Source: Labia minor (taxonomy: Eukaryota > Arthropoda > Insecta > Dermaptera > Spongiphoridae). Taken from it: a DNA stretch of 64,000 nucleotides. The DNA lies in the NCBI GenBank assembly GCA_963082975.1, contig CAUJBJ010000031.1, positions 558,001-622,000 of the forward strand. Direction: 5' to 3'. The notes below the pieces were generated by a model. It ran no database searches. It was not told where the DNA came from and saw only the letters and a list, made by a program, of their open reading frames with translations. Position numbers and translations under genes: made by a program. Position 1 is the first letter of the stretch. The number at the start of each line of letters is the position of its first letter. Below are positions 8,491 to 20,100 of the stretch, one piece after another.

Positions 8491-10797
8491 ATTTATGAGA
8501 AATATAACCTAAAAATTCAAAAGCAGGTAAGGAGTTATGATGGATTAATTGTTAAAAAAGCAAAATTATTAAGTTCTTTGAATTTCTTAAAAAGATGTCG
8601 TGATCAAGATATTATACCAAAAGGCTTTTATATTAAGCGAGTTGTATACACAAAAAGAGCGACTAGCATATATAATAATGCTAGTTTGGCTCTGTTACGA
8701 GAACGCATCACAAATATCAGGCAAGTTTTATTTACATTAGACACTGATTTATTCAATATATATAATAATCTAAAATCTGTTTTAACCCAGGAAGAAATTT
8801 CTTATTTGCAGCACGTATCCCAGACACACTTTAAATTTACACATAAAAAACAAACCGATATTCAAAAATCAAAATTTGATAAACTTTCATTCAATAAGAC
8901 TAAAACATCTATTCAGAATTTTGATAATAACAAATTAGTAGTCAATCTATCAAATAAAAGTCTTGACAAAAATACCATCTCAGTGTTAGCAAAAGGACCA
9001 AAGTTCTCCATAGCACCGAATAAAATTCCAAAAATTGAGATAGTTAGTTCAATTGAATCATCCTTATATAACTTACCAAACAACATTGCAGAGGAAATTA
9101 GATTTGATACGATTAACATACTGAAAAATGCTAAACCACCCAAACCAAATTTGACCAAATCTGAGATGCGTGCTCTGAAGGAAATTAGAAACGATGACTC
9201 TCTAAAGATTATCCCTGCCGACAAAGGTAACGCCACTGTTGTAATGAATACAGCGGATTATAAACAAAAAATGGAAAATATTTTGAATTCTTCTACCTAC
9301 GAAATACAGAAAAAAGATCCAACGGATAAATTCTGTAGAAAACTAAAATCAATAATAAAGAATCTACCTATTGAGGAAAAAGATAAAGATAAATTAAAAC
9401 CGAAAGATCCACAAATACCAAAAATATACGGTAATCCCAAAATCCATAAAACCAACAAACCTTTAAGACCAATAGTTAGTCAAATCAATTCAGTGACTTA
9501 CAACTCATCAAAATATCTAGCACATTTGTTAAAACCATTTACAGGTACTAATTTTTCATACGTTAAAAATTCCACCCACTTAGTAGAAATGTTATCAAAA
9601 GTAGAAATTACAAAAAATGATATATTGGTGAGTCTGGATGTGGACTCCTTGTACACAAATGTTCCTATTGACGAGACCATTGAGATTATAAAATCAAACA
9701 TTACATTAGATAAAAATACTCTCGAATTAATAGAATTTTGCCAAAAATCTACATACTTTATTTATGATAAAAAGATTTATAAGCAAAAAGAAGGATGTGC
9801 TATGGGTAGTCCACTAAGCCCAGTATTCGCTAACATATTCATGGAAGAATTTGAATCAAAATTGGTCAATAATGCAATAAAGAAACCAAAACTGTTTCTT
9901 AGATATGTGGATGATATTTTGATGATTTGGCCTCATGGTAAGGATTCTTTAGTTAAATTTGTAGAAGCAGCAAATAATTTACATAAAAATATAAAACTAA
10001 GCGTTGAATGGGAAATAAATGAAGAGTTACCGTTTCTTGATGTATTAATTAAAAAGAAACAGAATAGATTAAGGTTTGATATTTTCAGGAAAACAACTCA
10101 CACCAACAGATATATCCACGCAGATTCCCACCACCATCCATCACAAAAATATGGAGTGATAAAAACACTGCACAAAAGAGCCGAAGAGATATGCTCAAAT
10201 GAAAACATTAAAAAAGAAAAACAACGATTGAAGGAAGCTTTCATAAACAATGGCTTCTCGGAATATGAAATTAGAAAATTCAGTAAAACAAAAAAGACAG
10301 AAATCAAAAATGAAAATGAAAAACCAATATACAGATCACAAATAACATTACCTTATATAAAAGGAACAACAGAAAAAATAGCGTCAAAATTGAGGAAACA
10401 CAACATCAGAGTAACATATAAACCTCATAAACAAATGTCTTCTCTCACCTCAAATATAAAAGACAAAATTAAAAACGAAAATAATGGAGTTTATAAGGTA
10501 ACTTGTGAATGCAAAAAAGTATACATTGGTGAAACAAGTAGAAAGATTTCTACAAGACTGTCTGAACATGAGAGAGCCATTAGATTGAAACATCCAAATC
10601 AATCAGCAATTGCAGAACATGCCTTAACAACAGGACATAAAATAAATTTAGATAATGTAGAAACACTTCATATTGAAAATAATTGGTGGAAAAGAAAAAT
10701 AAAAGAATCTATAGAAATTGATAATCATCCCAATAATATTAACAAAGAGGATGGATATAGACTTAATAAGATGTGGAACATAGTGTTGGATGAGTAA
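8425..10797 (+). CDS. Penelope-like element polyprotein: reverse transcriptase + GIY-YIG endonuclease (790 aa)
   Basis: The product nicks target DNA and copies element RNA from the nick. I chose the ATG at 8425 (A at -3); the open frame extends 14 codons upstream to a TTG at 8383, an unlikely eukaryotic start. Residues about 1-240 are a basic, asparagine- and lysine-rich N-terminal region. The PLE reverse transcriptase follows: PADKGNATVVM (264-274), [13 protein letters not shown] (337-352), motif A SLDVDSLYTNVP with D405, GSPLSP (461-466) and YVDD (494-497) with both catalytic aspartates. At the C terminus a GIY-YIG nuclease shows GVY (688-690), YIG (700-702), R711, likely metal-binding E761 and N773. 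C694 and C696 with downstream histidines (715, 732, 738) fit the CCHH motif seen in Penelope/Poseidon-type endonucleases. Length and domain order are normal, with no stop or frameshift. Codons are AT-rich like the surroundings. Confidence 0.95.
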   Translation: MWSFNKNSLNNYQNNHKSFNKYIYEKYNLKIQKQVRSYDGLIVKKAKLLSSLNFLKRCRDQDIIPKGFYIKRVVYTKRATSIYNNASLALLRERITNIRQVLFTLDTDLFNIYNNLKSVLTQEEISYLQHVSQTHFKFTHKKQTDIQKSKFDKLSFNKTKTSIQNFDNNKLVVNLSNKSLDKNTISVLAKGPKFSIAPNKIPKIEIVSSIESSLYNLPNNIAEEIRFDTINILKNAKPPKPNLTKSEMRALKEIRNDDSLKIIPADKGNATVVMNTADYKQKMENILNSSTYEIQKKDPTDKFCRKLKSIIKNLPIEEKDKDKLKPKDPQIPKIYGNPKIHKTNKPLRPIVSQINSVTYNSSKYLAHLLKPFTGTNFSYVKNSTHLVEMLSKVEITKNDILVSLDVDSLYTNVPIDETIEIIKSNITLDKNTLELIEFCQKSTYFIYDKKIYKQKEGCAMGSPLSPVFANIFMEEFESKLVNNAIKKPKLFLRYVDDILMIWPHGKDSLVKFVEAANNLHKNIKLSVEWEINEELPFLDVLIKKKQNRLRFDIFRKTTHTNRYIHADSHHHPSQKYGVIKTLHKRAEEICSNENIKKEKQRLKEAFINNGFSEYEIRKFSKTKKTEIKNENEKPIYRSQITLPYIKGTTEKIASKLRKHNIRVTYKPHKQMSSLTSNIKDKIKNENNGVYKVTCECKKVYIGETSRKISTRLSEHERAIRLKHPNQSAIAEHALTTGHKINLDNVETLHIENNWWKRKIKESIEIDNHPNNINKEDGYRLNKMWNIVLDE

Positions 10798-10975
10798 AAT
10801 TTGTCAAATTAAATTAAATATAATTAATCTAATGTGTATTTGTGTATATATCTTGATTATGGAAATAATTTAGTATCTTCATTTTAGAGACATAATGCAC
10901 TATCATACTTCTTGATTGTAAACGCTTGCTTTGACAATTGCTGCTGACTTCATGTTGAGATTAAGAATTGGCGGT
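10798..10975 (+). other. PLE copy 2 3' UTR / spacer
   Basis: This 178-bp AT-rich non-coding stretch between the stop and the pLTR reads as identical to 1405-1582. No open frame, structured RNA or motif was recognised apart from TG/TA-rich runs. Confidence 0.75.
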
Positions 10976-11013
10976 AAAAATTGGAACCAAAAATTGGCGC
11001 CAATATCACTGCC

Positions 11014-11078
11014 TATATAAGAGGTGACGTGTCCCGACATGCATCAGTCCGCTTGAATCGGAGCAAGCGTACGGTTAC
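11014..11078 (+). promoter_or_regulatory. Core promoter (TATA + Inr + DPE-like) in the 3' pLTR of copy 2
   Basis: TATATAAG is at 11014-11021, TCAGTC at 11044-11049 (A at 11046 as +1) and GGTTAC at 11073-11078 (+28 to +33). It faces right, out of the element, so any transcript would enter the 53-kb satellite array and could carry the truncated ORF start followed by satellite sequence. Confidence 0.68.
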
Positions 11079-11106
11079 TTGAAAACGACTGCAGAATAAG
11101 CAGTTG
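11047..11106 (+). other. Two consecutive leader hairpins (copy 2 3' pLTR)
   Basis: These are the same two stems as at 1654-1713: an extended CGCTTG/CAAGCG hairpin at 11047-11072 and CGACTGC/GCAGTTG at 11086-11106. They would lie within the first ~60 nt of a transcript starting at 11046. Confidence 0.45.
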
Positions 11107-11185
11107 AAACGTTGTACAATTATTTTAATTTAATAAATAATTTTATACAAATAATGTGGTCTTTTAATAAAAATTCTCTTAATAA

Positions 11186-11197
11186 TTAATTTTATCC
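11186..11197 (+). repeat. Target-site duplication of PLE copy 2, right
   Basis: TTAATTTTATCC is identical to 8068-8079. The satellite resumes in the register expected after a C' monomer, with a type A monomer at 11194. The same junction, duplicated along with the unit, is at 1793-1804. Confidence 0.85.
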
Positions 11198-14100
11198 CTC
11201 GTATTTAAAAAAGTAGGATTTTCCCTTTAATATTTGAACAAAATCACACTAATCCGTAAGAATTCAATGAAAATATTTAAGAAATCGATCAAATATGAAT
11301 TTATTCTTCATTAGAATCAGAAAATTAATGAAATAAAATAAAAAAGATAATTTTATCCCTCGTATTTAAAAAAGTAGGATTTTCCCATTAATATTTGAAC
11401 AAAATCAGACTTTTCTGTAAGAATTCAATGAAAATATTTAAGAAATCGATCAAATATGAATTTATTCTTCAATAGAATCAGAAAATTAATAAAATAAAAT
11501 ATAAAAGATAATTTTATCCGTCGTATTTAAAAAAGTAGGATTTTCCCTTTAATATTTGAACAAAATCAGACTTTTCCGTAAGAATTCAATGAAAATATTT
11601 AAGAAATCGATCAAATATGAATTTATTCTTCAATAGAATCAGAAAATTAATAAAATAAAATATAAAAGATAATTTTATCCCTCGTATTTAAAAAAGTAGG
11701 ATTTTCCCTTTAATATTTGAACAAAATCAGACTTTTCCGTAAGAATTCAATGAAAATATTTAAGAAATCGATCAAATATGAATTTATTCTTAATTAGAAT
11801 CAGAAAATGAATAAAATAAAATATAAAAGTTAATTTTATCCCTCGTATTTAAAAAAGTAGGATTTTCCCTTTAATATTTGAACAAAATCACACTAATCCG
11901 TAAGAATTCAATGAAAATATTTAAAAAATCGATCAAATATGAATTTATTCTTCATTAGAATCAGAAAATTAATAAAATAAAATATAAAAGATAATTTTAT
12001 CCCTCGTATTTAAAAATTAGGATTTTCCCTTTAATATTTAAACAAAATCAGACTTTTCCGTAAGAATTCAATGAAAATATTTAAGAAATCGATCAAATAT
12101 GAATTTATTCTTCATTAGAATCAGAAAATTAATAAAATAAAATAAAAAAGATAATTTTATCCCTCGTATTTAAAAAAGTAGGATTTTCCCTTTAATATTT
12201 GAACAAAATCAGACTTTTCCGTAAGAATTCAATGAAAATATTTAAGAAATCGATCAAATATGAATTTATTCTTCAATAGAATCAGAAAATTAATAAAATA
12301 AAATATAAAAGATAATTTTATCCCTCGTATTTAAAAAAGTAGGATTTTCCCTTTAATATTTGAACAAAATCAGACTTTTCCGTAAGAATTCAATGAAAAT
12401 ATTTAAGAAATCGATCAAATATGAATTTATTCTTCATTAGAATCAGAAAATTAATAAAATAAAATAAAAAAGATAATTTTATCCCTCGTATTTAAAAAAG
12501 TAGGATTTTCCCTTTAATATTTTAACAAAATCAGACTTTTCCGTAAGAATTCAATGAAAATATTTAAGAAATCGATCAAATATGAATTTATTCTTCAATA
12601 GAATCAGAAAATGAATAAAATAAAATATAAAAGATAATTTTATCCCTCGTATTTAAAAAAGTAGGAATTTTCCCTTAAATATTTGAACAAAATCAGATTT
12701 TCCGTAAGAATTCAATGAAAATATTTAAGAAATCGATAAAATATGAATTTATTCTTCATTAGAACCAGAAAATGAATAAAATAAAATATAAAAGATAATT
12801 TTATCTCTCGTATTTAAAAAAGTAGGATTTTCCCTTTAATATTTGAACAAAATCACACTAATCCGTAAGAATTCAATGAAAATATTTAAGAAATCGATCA
12901 AATATGAATTTATTCTTCATTAGAATCAGAAAATGAATAAAATAAAATATAAAAGATAATTTTATCCCTCGTATTTAAAAAAATAGGATTTTCCCTTTAA
13001 TATTTGAACAAAATCACAGTAATCCGTAAGAATTCAATGAAAATATTTAAGAAATCGATCAAATATGAATTTATTCTTCATTAGAACCAGAAAATTAATA
13101 AAATAAAATAAAAAAGATAATTTTATCCCTCGTATTTAAAAAAGTAGGATTTTCCCTTTAATATTTGAACAAAATCAGACTTTTCCGTAAGAATTCAATG
13201 AAAATATTTAAGAAATCGATCAAATATGAATTTATTCTTCAATAGAATCAGAAAATTAATAAAATAAAATATAAAAGTTAATTTTATCCCTCGTATTTAA
13301 AAAAGTAGGATTTTCCCTTTAATATTTGAACAAAATCACACTAATCCGTAAGAATTCAATGAAAATATTTAAGAAATCGATCAAATATGAATTTATTCTT
13401 CATTAGAATCAGAAAATTAATGAAATAAAATAAAAAAGATAATTTTATCCCTCGTATTTAAAAAAGTAGGATTTTCCCATTAATATTTGAACAAAATCAG
13501 ACTTTTCCGTAAGAATTCAATGAAAATATTTAAGAAATCGATCAAATATGAATTTATTCTTCATTAGAATCAGAAAATTAATAAAATAAAATAAAAAAGA
13601 TAATTTTATCCCTCGTATTTAAAAAAGTAGGATTTTCCCTTTAATATTTTAACAAAATCAGACTTTTCCGTAAGAATTCAATGAAAATATTTAAGAAATC
13701 GATCAAATATGAATTTATTCTTCAATAGAATCAGAAAATTAATAAAATAAAATATAAAAGATAATTTTATCCCTCGTATTTAAAAAAGTAGGATTTCCCT
13801 TTAATATTTGAACAAAATCAGACTTTTCCGTAAGAATTCAATGAAAATATTTAAGAAATCGATCAAATATGAATTTATTCTTAATTAGAATCAGAAAATG
13901 AATAAAATAAAATATAAAAGTTAATTTTATCCCTCGTATTTAAAAAAGTAGGATTTTCCCTTTAATATTTGAACAAAATCACACTAATCCGTAAGAATTC
14001 AATGAAAATATTTAAAAAATCGATCAAATATGAATTTATTCTTCAATAGAATCAGAAAATTAATAAAATAAAATATAAAAGATAATTTTATCCCTCGTAT

Positions 14101-17100
14101 TTAAAAATTAGGATTTTCCCTTTAATATTTAAACAAAATCAGACTTTTCCGTAAGAATTCAATGAAAATATTTAAGAAATCGATCAAATATGAATTTATT
14201 CTTCATTAGAATCAGAAAATTAATAAAATAAAATAAAAAAGATAATTTTATCCCTCGTATTTAAAAAAGTAGGATTTTCCCTTTAATATTTGAACAAAAT
14301 CAGACTTTTCCGTAAGAATTCAATGAAAATATTTAAGAAATCGATCAAATATGAATTTATTCTTCAATAGAATCAGAAAATGAATAAAATAAAATATAAA
14401 AGATAATTTTATCCCTCGTATTTAAAAAAATAGGATTTTCCCTTTAATATTTGAACAAAATCACACTAATCCGTAAGAATTCAATGAAAATATTTAAAAA
14501 ATCGATCAAATATGAATTTATTCTTCAATAGAATCAGAAAATGAATAAAATAAAATATAAAAGATAATTTTATCCCTCGTATTTAAAAAAGTAGGAATTT
14601 TCCCTTAAATATTTGAACAAAATCAGATTTTCCGTAAGAATTCAATGAAAATATTTAAGAAATCGATAAAATATGAATTTATTCTTCATTAGAACCAGAA
14701 AATGAATAAAATAAAATATAAAAGATAATTTTATCTCTCGTATTTAAAAAAGTAGGATTTTCCCTTTAATATTTGAACAAAATCACACTAATCCGTAAGA
14801 ATTCAATGAAAATATTTAAGAAATCGATCAAATATGAATTTATTCTTCATTAGAATCAGAAAATGAATAAAATAAAATATAAAAGATAATTTAATCCCTC
14901 GTATTTAAAAAAATAGGATTTTCCCTTTAATATTTGAACAAAATCACAGTAATCCGTAAGAATTCAATGAAAATATTTAAGAAATCGATCAAATATGAAT
15001 TTATTCTTCATTAGAACCAGAAAATTAATAAAATAAAATAAAAAAGATAATTTTATCCCTCGTATTTAAAAAAGTAGGATTTTCCCTTTAATATTTGAAC
15101 AAAATCAGACTTTTCCGTAAGAATTCAATGAAAATATTTAAGAAATCGATCAAATATGAATTTATTCTTCAATAGAATCAGAAAATTAATAAAATAAAAT
15201 ATAAAAGTTAATTTTATCCCTCGTATTTAAAAAAGTAGGATTTTCCCTTTAATATTTGAACAAAATCACACTAATCCGTAAGAATTCAATGAAAATATTT
15301 AAGAAATCGATCAAATATGAATTTATTCTTCATTAGAATCAGAAAATTAATGAAATAAAATAAAAAAGATAATTTTATCCCTCGTATTTAAAAAAGTAGG
15401 ATTTTCCCATTAATATTTGAACAAAATCAGACTTTTCTGTAAGAATTCAATGAAAATATTTAAGAAATCGATCAAATATGAATTTATTCTTCAATAGAAT
15501 CAGAAAATTAATAAAATAAAATATAAAAGATAATTTTATCCCTCGTATTTAAAAAAGTAGGATTTTCCCTTTAATATTTGAACAAAATCAGACTTTTCCG
15601 TAAGAATTCAATGAAAATATTTAAGAAATCGATCAAATATGAATTTATTCTTCAATAGAATCAGAAAATTAATAAAATAAAATATAAAAGATAATTTTAT
15701 CCCTCGTATTTAAAAAAGTAGGATTTTCCCTTTAATATTTGAACAAAATCAGACTTTTCCGTAAGAATTCAATGAAAATATTTAAGAAATCGATCAAATA
15801 TGAATTTATTCTTAATTAGAATCAGAAAATGAATAAAATAAAATATAAAAGTTAATTTTATCCCTCGTATTTAAAAAAGTAGGATTTTCCCTTTAATATT
15901 TGAACAAAATCACACTAATCCGTAAGAATTCAATGAAAATATTTAAAAAATCGATCAAATATGAATTTATTCTTCATTAGAATCAGAAAATTAATAAAAT
16001 AAAATATAAAAGATAATTTTATCCCTCGTATTTAAAAATTAGGATTTTCCCTTTAATATTTAAACAAAATCAGACTTTTCCGTAAGAATTCAATGAAAAT
16101 ATTTAAGAAATCGATCAAATATGAATTTATTCTTCATTAGAATCAGAAAATTAATAAAATAAAATAAAAAAGATAATTTTATCCCTCGTATTTAAAAAAG
16201 TAGGATTTTCCCTTTAATATTTGAACAAAATCAGACTTTTCCGTAAGAATTCAATGAAAATATTTAAGAAATCGATCAAATATGAATTTATTCTTCAATA
16301 GAATCAGAAAATTAATAAAATAAAATATAAAAGATAATTTTATCCCTCGTATTTAAAAAAGTAGGATTTTCCCTTTAATATTTGAACAAAATCAGACTTT
16401 TCCGTAAGAATTCAATGAAAATATTTAAGAAATCGATCAAATATGAATTTATTCTTCATTAGAATCAGAAAATTAATAAAATAAAATAAAAAAGATAATT
16501 TTATCCCTCGTATTTAAAAAAGTAGGATTTTCCCTTTAATATTTTAACAAAATCAGACTTTTCCGTAAGAATTCAATGAAAATATTTAAGAAATCGATCA
16601 AATATGAATTTATTCTTCAATAGAATCAGAAAATGAATAAAATAAAATATAAAAGATAATTTTATCCCTCGTATTTAAAAAAGTAGGAATTTTCCCTTAA
16701 ATATTTGAACAAAATCAGATTTTCCGTAAGAATTCAATGAAAATATTTAAGAAATCGATAAAATATGAATTTATTCTTCATTAGAACCAGAAAATGAATA
16801 AAATAAAATATAAAAGATAATTTTATCTCTCGTATTTAAAAAAGTAGGATTTTCCCTTTAATATTTGAACAAAATCACACTAATCCGTAAGAATTCAATG
16901 AAAATATTTAAGAAATCGATCAAATATGAATTTATTCTTCATTAGAATCAGAAAATGAATAAAATAAAATATAAAAGATAATTTTATCCCTCGTATTTAA
17001 AAAAATAGGATTTTCCCTTTAATATTTGAACAAAATCACAGTAATCCGTAAGAATTCAATGAAAATATTTAAGAAATCGATCAAATATGAATTTATTCTT

Positions 17101-20100
17101 CAATAGAATCAGAAAATTAATAAAATAAAATATAAAAGATAATTTTATCCCTCGTATTTAAAAAAGTAGGATTTTCCCTTTAATATTTGAACAAAATCAG
17201 ACTTTTCCGTAAGAATTCAATGAAAATATTTAAGAAATCGATCAAATATGAATTTATTCTTCAATAGAATCAGAAAATTAATAAAATAAAATATAAAAGT
17301 TAATTTTATCCCTCGTATTTAAAAAAGTAGGATTTTCCCTTTAATATTTGAACAAAATCACACTAATCCGTAAGAATTCAATGAAAATATTTAAGAAATC
17401 GATCAAATATGAATTTATTCTTCATTAGAATCAGAAAATTAATGAAATAAAATAAAAAAGATAATTTTATCCCTCGTATTTAAAAAAGTAGGATTTTCCC
17501 ATTAATATTTGAACAAAATCAGACTTTTCCGTAAGAATTCAATGAAAATATTTAAGAAATCAATCAAATATGAATTTATTCTTCATTAGAATCAGAAAAT
17601 TAATAAAATAAAATAAAAAAGATAATTTTATCCCTCGTATTTAAAAAAGTAGGATTTTCCCTTTAATATTTTAACAAAATCAGACTTTTCCGTAAGAATT
17701 CAATGAAAATATTTAAGAAATCGATCAAATATGAATTTATTCTTCAATAGAATCAGAAAATTAATAAAATAAAATATAAAAGATAATTTTATCCCTCGTA
17801 TTTAAAAAAGTAGGATTTTCCCTTTAATATTTGAACAAAATCAGACTTTTCCGTAAGAATTCAATGAAAATATTTAAGAAATCGATCAAATATGAATTTA
17901 TTCTTAATTAGAATCAGAAAATGAATAAAATAAAATATAAAAGTTAATTTTATCCCTCGTATTTAAAAAAGTAGGATTTTCCCTTTAATATTTGAACAAA
18001 ATCACACTAATCCGTAAGAATTCAATGAAAATATTTAAAAAATCGATCAAATATGAATTTATTCTTCAATAGAATCAGAAAATTAATAAAATAAAATATA
18101 AAAGATAATTTTATCCCTCGTATTTAAAAATTAGGATTTTCCCTTTAATATTTAAACAAAATCAGACTTTTCCGTAAGAATTCAATGAAAATATTTAAGA
18201 AATCGATCAAATATGAATTTATTCTTCATTAGAATCAGAAAATTAATAAAATAAAATAAAAAAGATAATTTTATCCCTCGTATTTAAAAAAGTAGGATTT
18301 TCCCTTTAATATTTGAACAAAATCAGACTTTTCCGTAAGAATTCAATGAAAATATTTAAGAAATCGATCAAATATGAATTTATTCTTCAATAGAATCAGA
18401 AAATGAATAAAATAAAATATAAAAGATAATTTTATCCCTCGTATTTAAAAAAATAGGATTTTCCCTTTAATATTTGAACAAAATCACAGTAATCCGTAAG
18501 AATTCAATGAAAATATTTAAGAAATCGATCAAATATGAATTTATTCTTCATTAGAACCAGAAAATTAATAAAATAAAATAAAAAAGATAATTTTATCCCT
18601 CGTATTTAAAAAACTAGGATTTTCCCTTTAATATTTGAACAAAATCACAGTAATCCTTAAGAATTCAATGAAAATATTTAAGAAATCGATCAAATATGAA
18701 TTTATTCTTAATTAGAATCAGAAAATGAATAAAATAAAATATAAAAGATAATTTTGTCCGTCGTATTTAAAAAAGTAGGATTTTCCCTTTAATATTTGAA
18801 CAAAATCAGACTTTTCCGTAAGAATTCAATGAAAATATTTAAGAAATCGATCAAATATGAATTTATTCTTCATTAGAATCAGAAAATTAATAAAATAAAA
18901 TAAAAAAGATAATTTTATCCCTCGTATTTAAAAAAGTAGGATTTTCCCTTTAATATTTGAACAAAATCACAGTAATCCGTAAGAATTCAATGAAAATATT
19001 TAAGAAATCGATCAAATATGAATTTATTCTTCAATAGAATCAGAAAATTAATAAAATAAAATATAAAAGTTAATTTTATCCCTCGTATTTAAAAAAGTAG
19101 GATTTTCCCTTTAATATTTGAACAAAATCACACTAATCCGTAAGAATTCAATGAAAATATTTAAGAAATCGATCAAATATGAATTTATTCTTCATTAGAA
19201 TCAGAAAATTAATGAAATAAAATAAAAAAGATAATTTTATCCCTCGTATTTAAAAAAGTAGTATTTTCCCATTAATATTTGAACAAAATCAGACTTTTCC
19301 GTAAGAATTCAATGAAAATATTTAAGAAATCGATCAAATATGAATTTATTCTTCAATAGAATCAGAAAATTAATAAAATAAAATATAAAAGATAATTTTA
19401 TCCCTCGTATTTAAAAAAGTAGGATTTTCCCTTTAATATTTGAACAAAATCAGACTTTTCCGTAAGAATTCAATGAAAATATTTAAGAAATCGATCAAAT
19501 ATGAATTTATTCTTCAATAGAATCAGAAAATTAATAAAATAAAATATAAAAGATAATTTTATCCCTCGTATTTAAAAAAGTAGGATTTTCCCTTTAATAT
19601 TTGAACAAAATCAGACTTTTCCGTAAGAATTCAATGAAAATATTTAAGAAATCGATCAAATATGAATTTATTCTTCAATAGAATCAGAAAATTAATAAAA
19701 TAAAATATAAAAGATAATTTTATCCCTCGTATTTAAAAAAGTAGGATTTTCCCTTTAATATTTGAACAAAATCAGACTTTTCCGTAAGAATTCAATGAAA
19801 ATATTTAAGAAATCGATCAAATATGAATTTATTCTTAATTAGAATCAGAAAATGAATAAAATAAAATATAAAAGTTAATTTTATCCCTCGTATTTAAAAA
19901 AGTAGGATTTTCCCTTTAATATTTGAACAAAATCACACTAATCCGTAAGAATTCAATGAAAATATTTAAAAAATCGATCAAATATGAATTTATTCTTCAT
20001 TAGAATCAGAAAATTATTAAAATAAAATATAAAAGATAATTTTATCCCTCGTATTTAAAAATTAGGATTTTCCCTTTAATATTTAAACAAAATCAGACTT

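Larger units (their letters stand above)
8080..11185 (+). mobile_element. Penelope-like retroelement, copy 2 (complete, 3,106 bp)
   Basis: The order is inverted pLTR (8080-8323), truncated direct pLTR (8324 onward, running into the ORF), a single ORF for reverse transcriptase plus GIY-YIG nuclease (8425-10797), 3' UTR (10798-10975) and direct 3' pLTR (10976-11185). A 12-bp target-site duplication flanks it. Inverted-plus-direct terminal repeats and a single ORF are classic for Penelope-like elements and differ from LTR retrotransposons, which have protease, integrase and a primer-binding site, none of which are present. The left edge shares GTATTTA with the satellite, a possible microhomology. 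With an intact ORF it may be competent, though it lacks a complete forward promoter of its own at the 5' end. Confidence 0.93.
10976..11185 (+). repeat. PLE terminal repeat (pLTR), direct, copy 2 3' end
   Basis: It equals 1583-1792 at offset 9,393 and repeats the element's own 5' sequences: palindrome 10993-11004, promoter, leader hairpins, the ORF's ATG at 11154 and two AATAAA motifs (11132-11137 and 11166-11171). After about nine codons the reading frame runs into satellite. It terminates at the right target-site duplication, with TTA ambiguous between element and target. Confidence 0.9.

Noticed and set aside
8080-11185. LTR retrotransposon or retrovirus
   Set aside because: There is no gag, protease, RNase H or integrase, and no tRNA primer site. 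YVDD plus a C-terminal GIY-YIG nuclease and inverted/direct terminal repeats identify a Penelope-like element.
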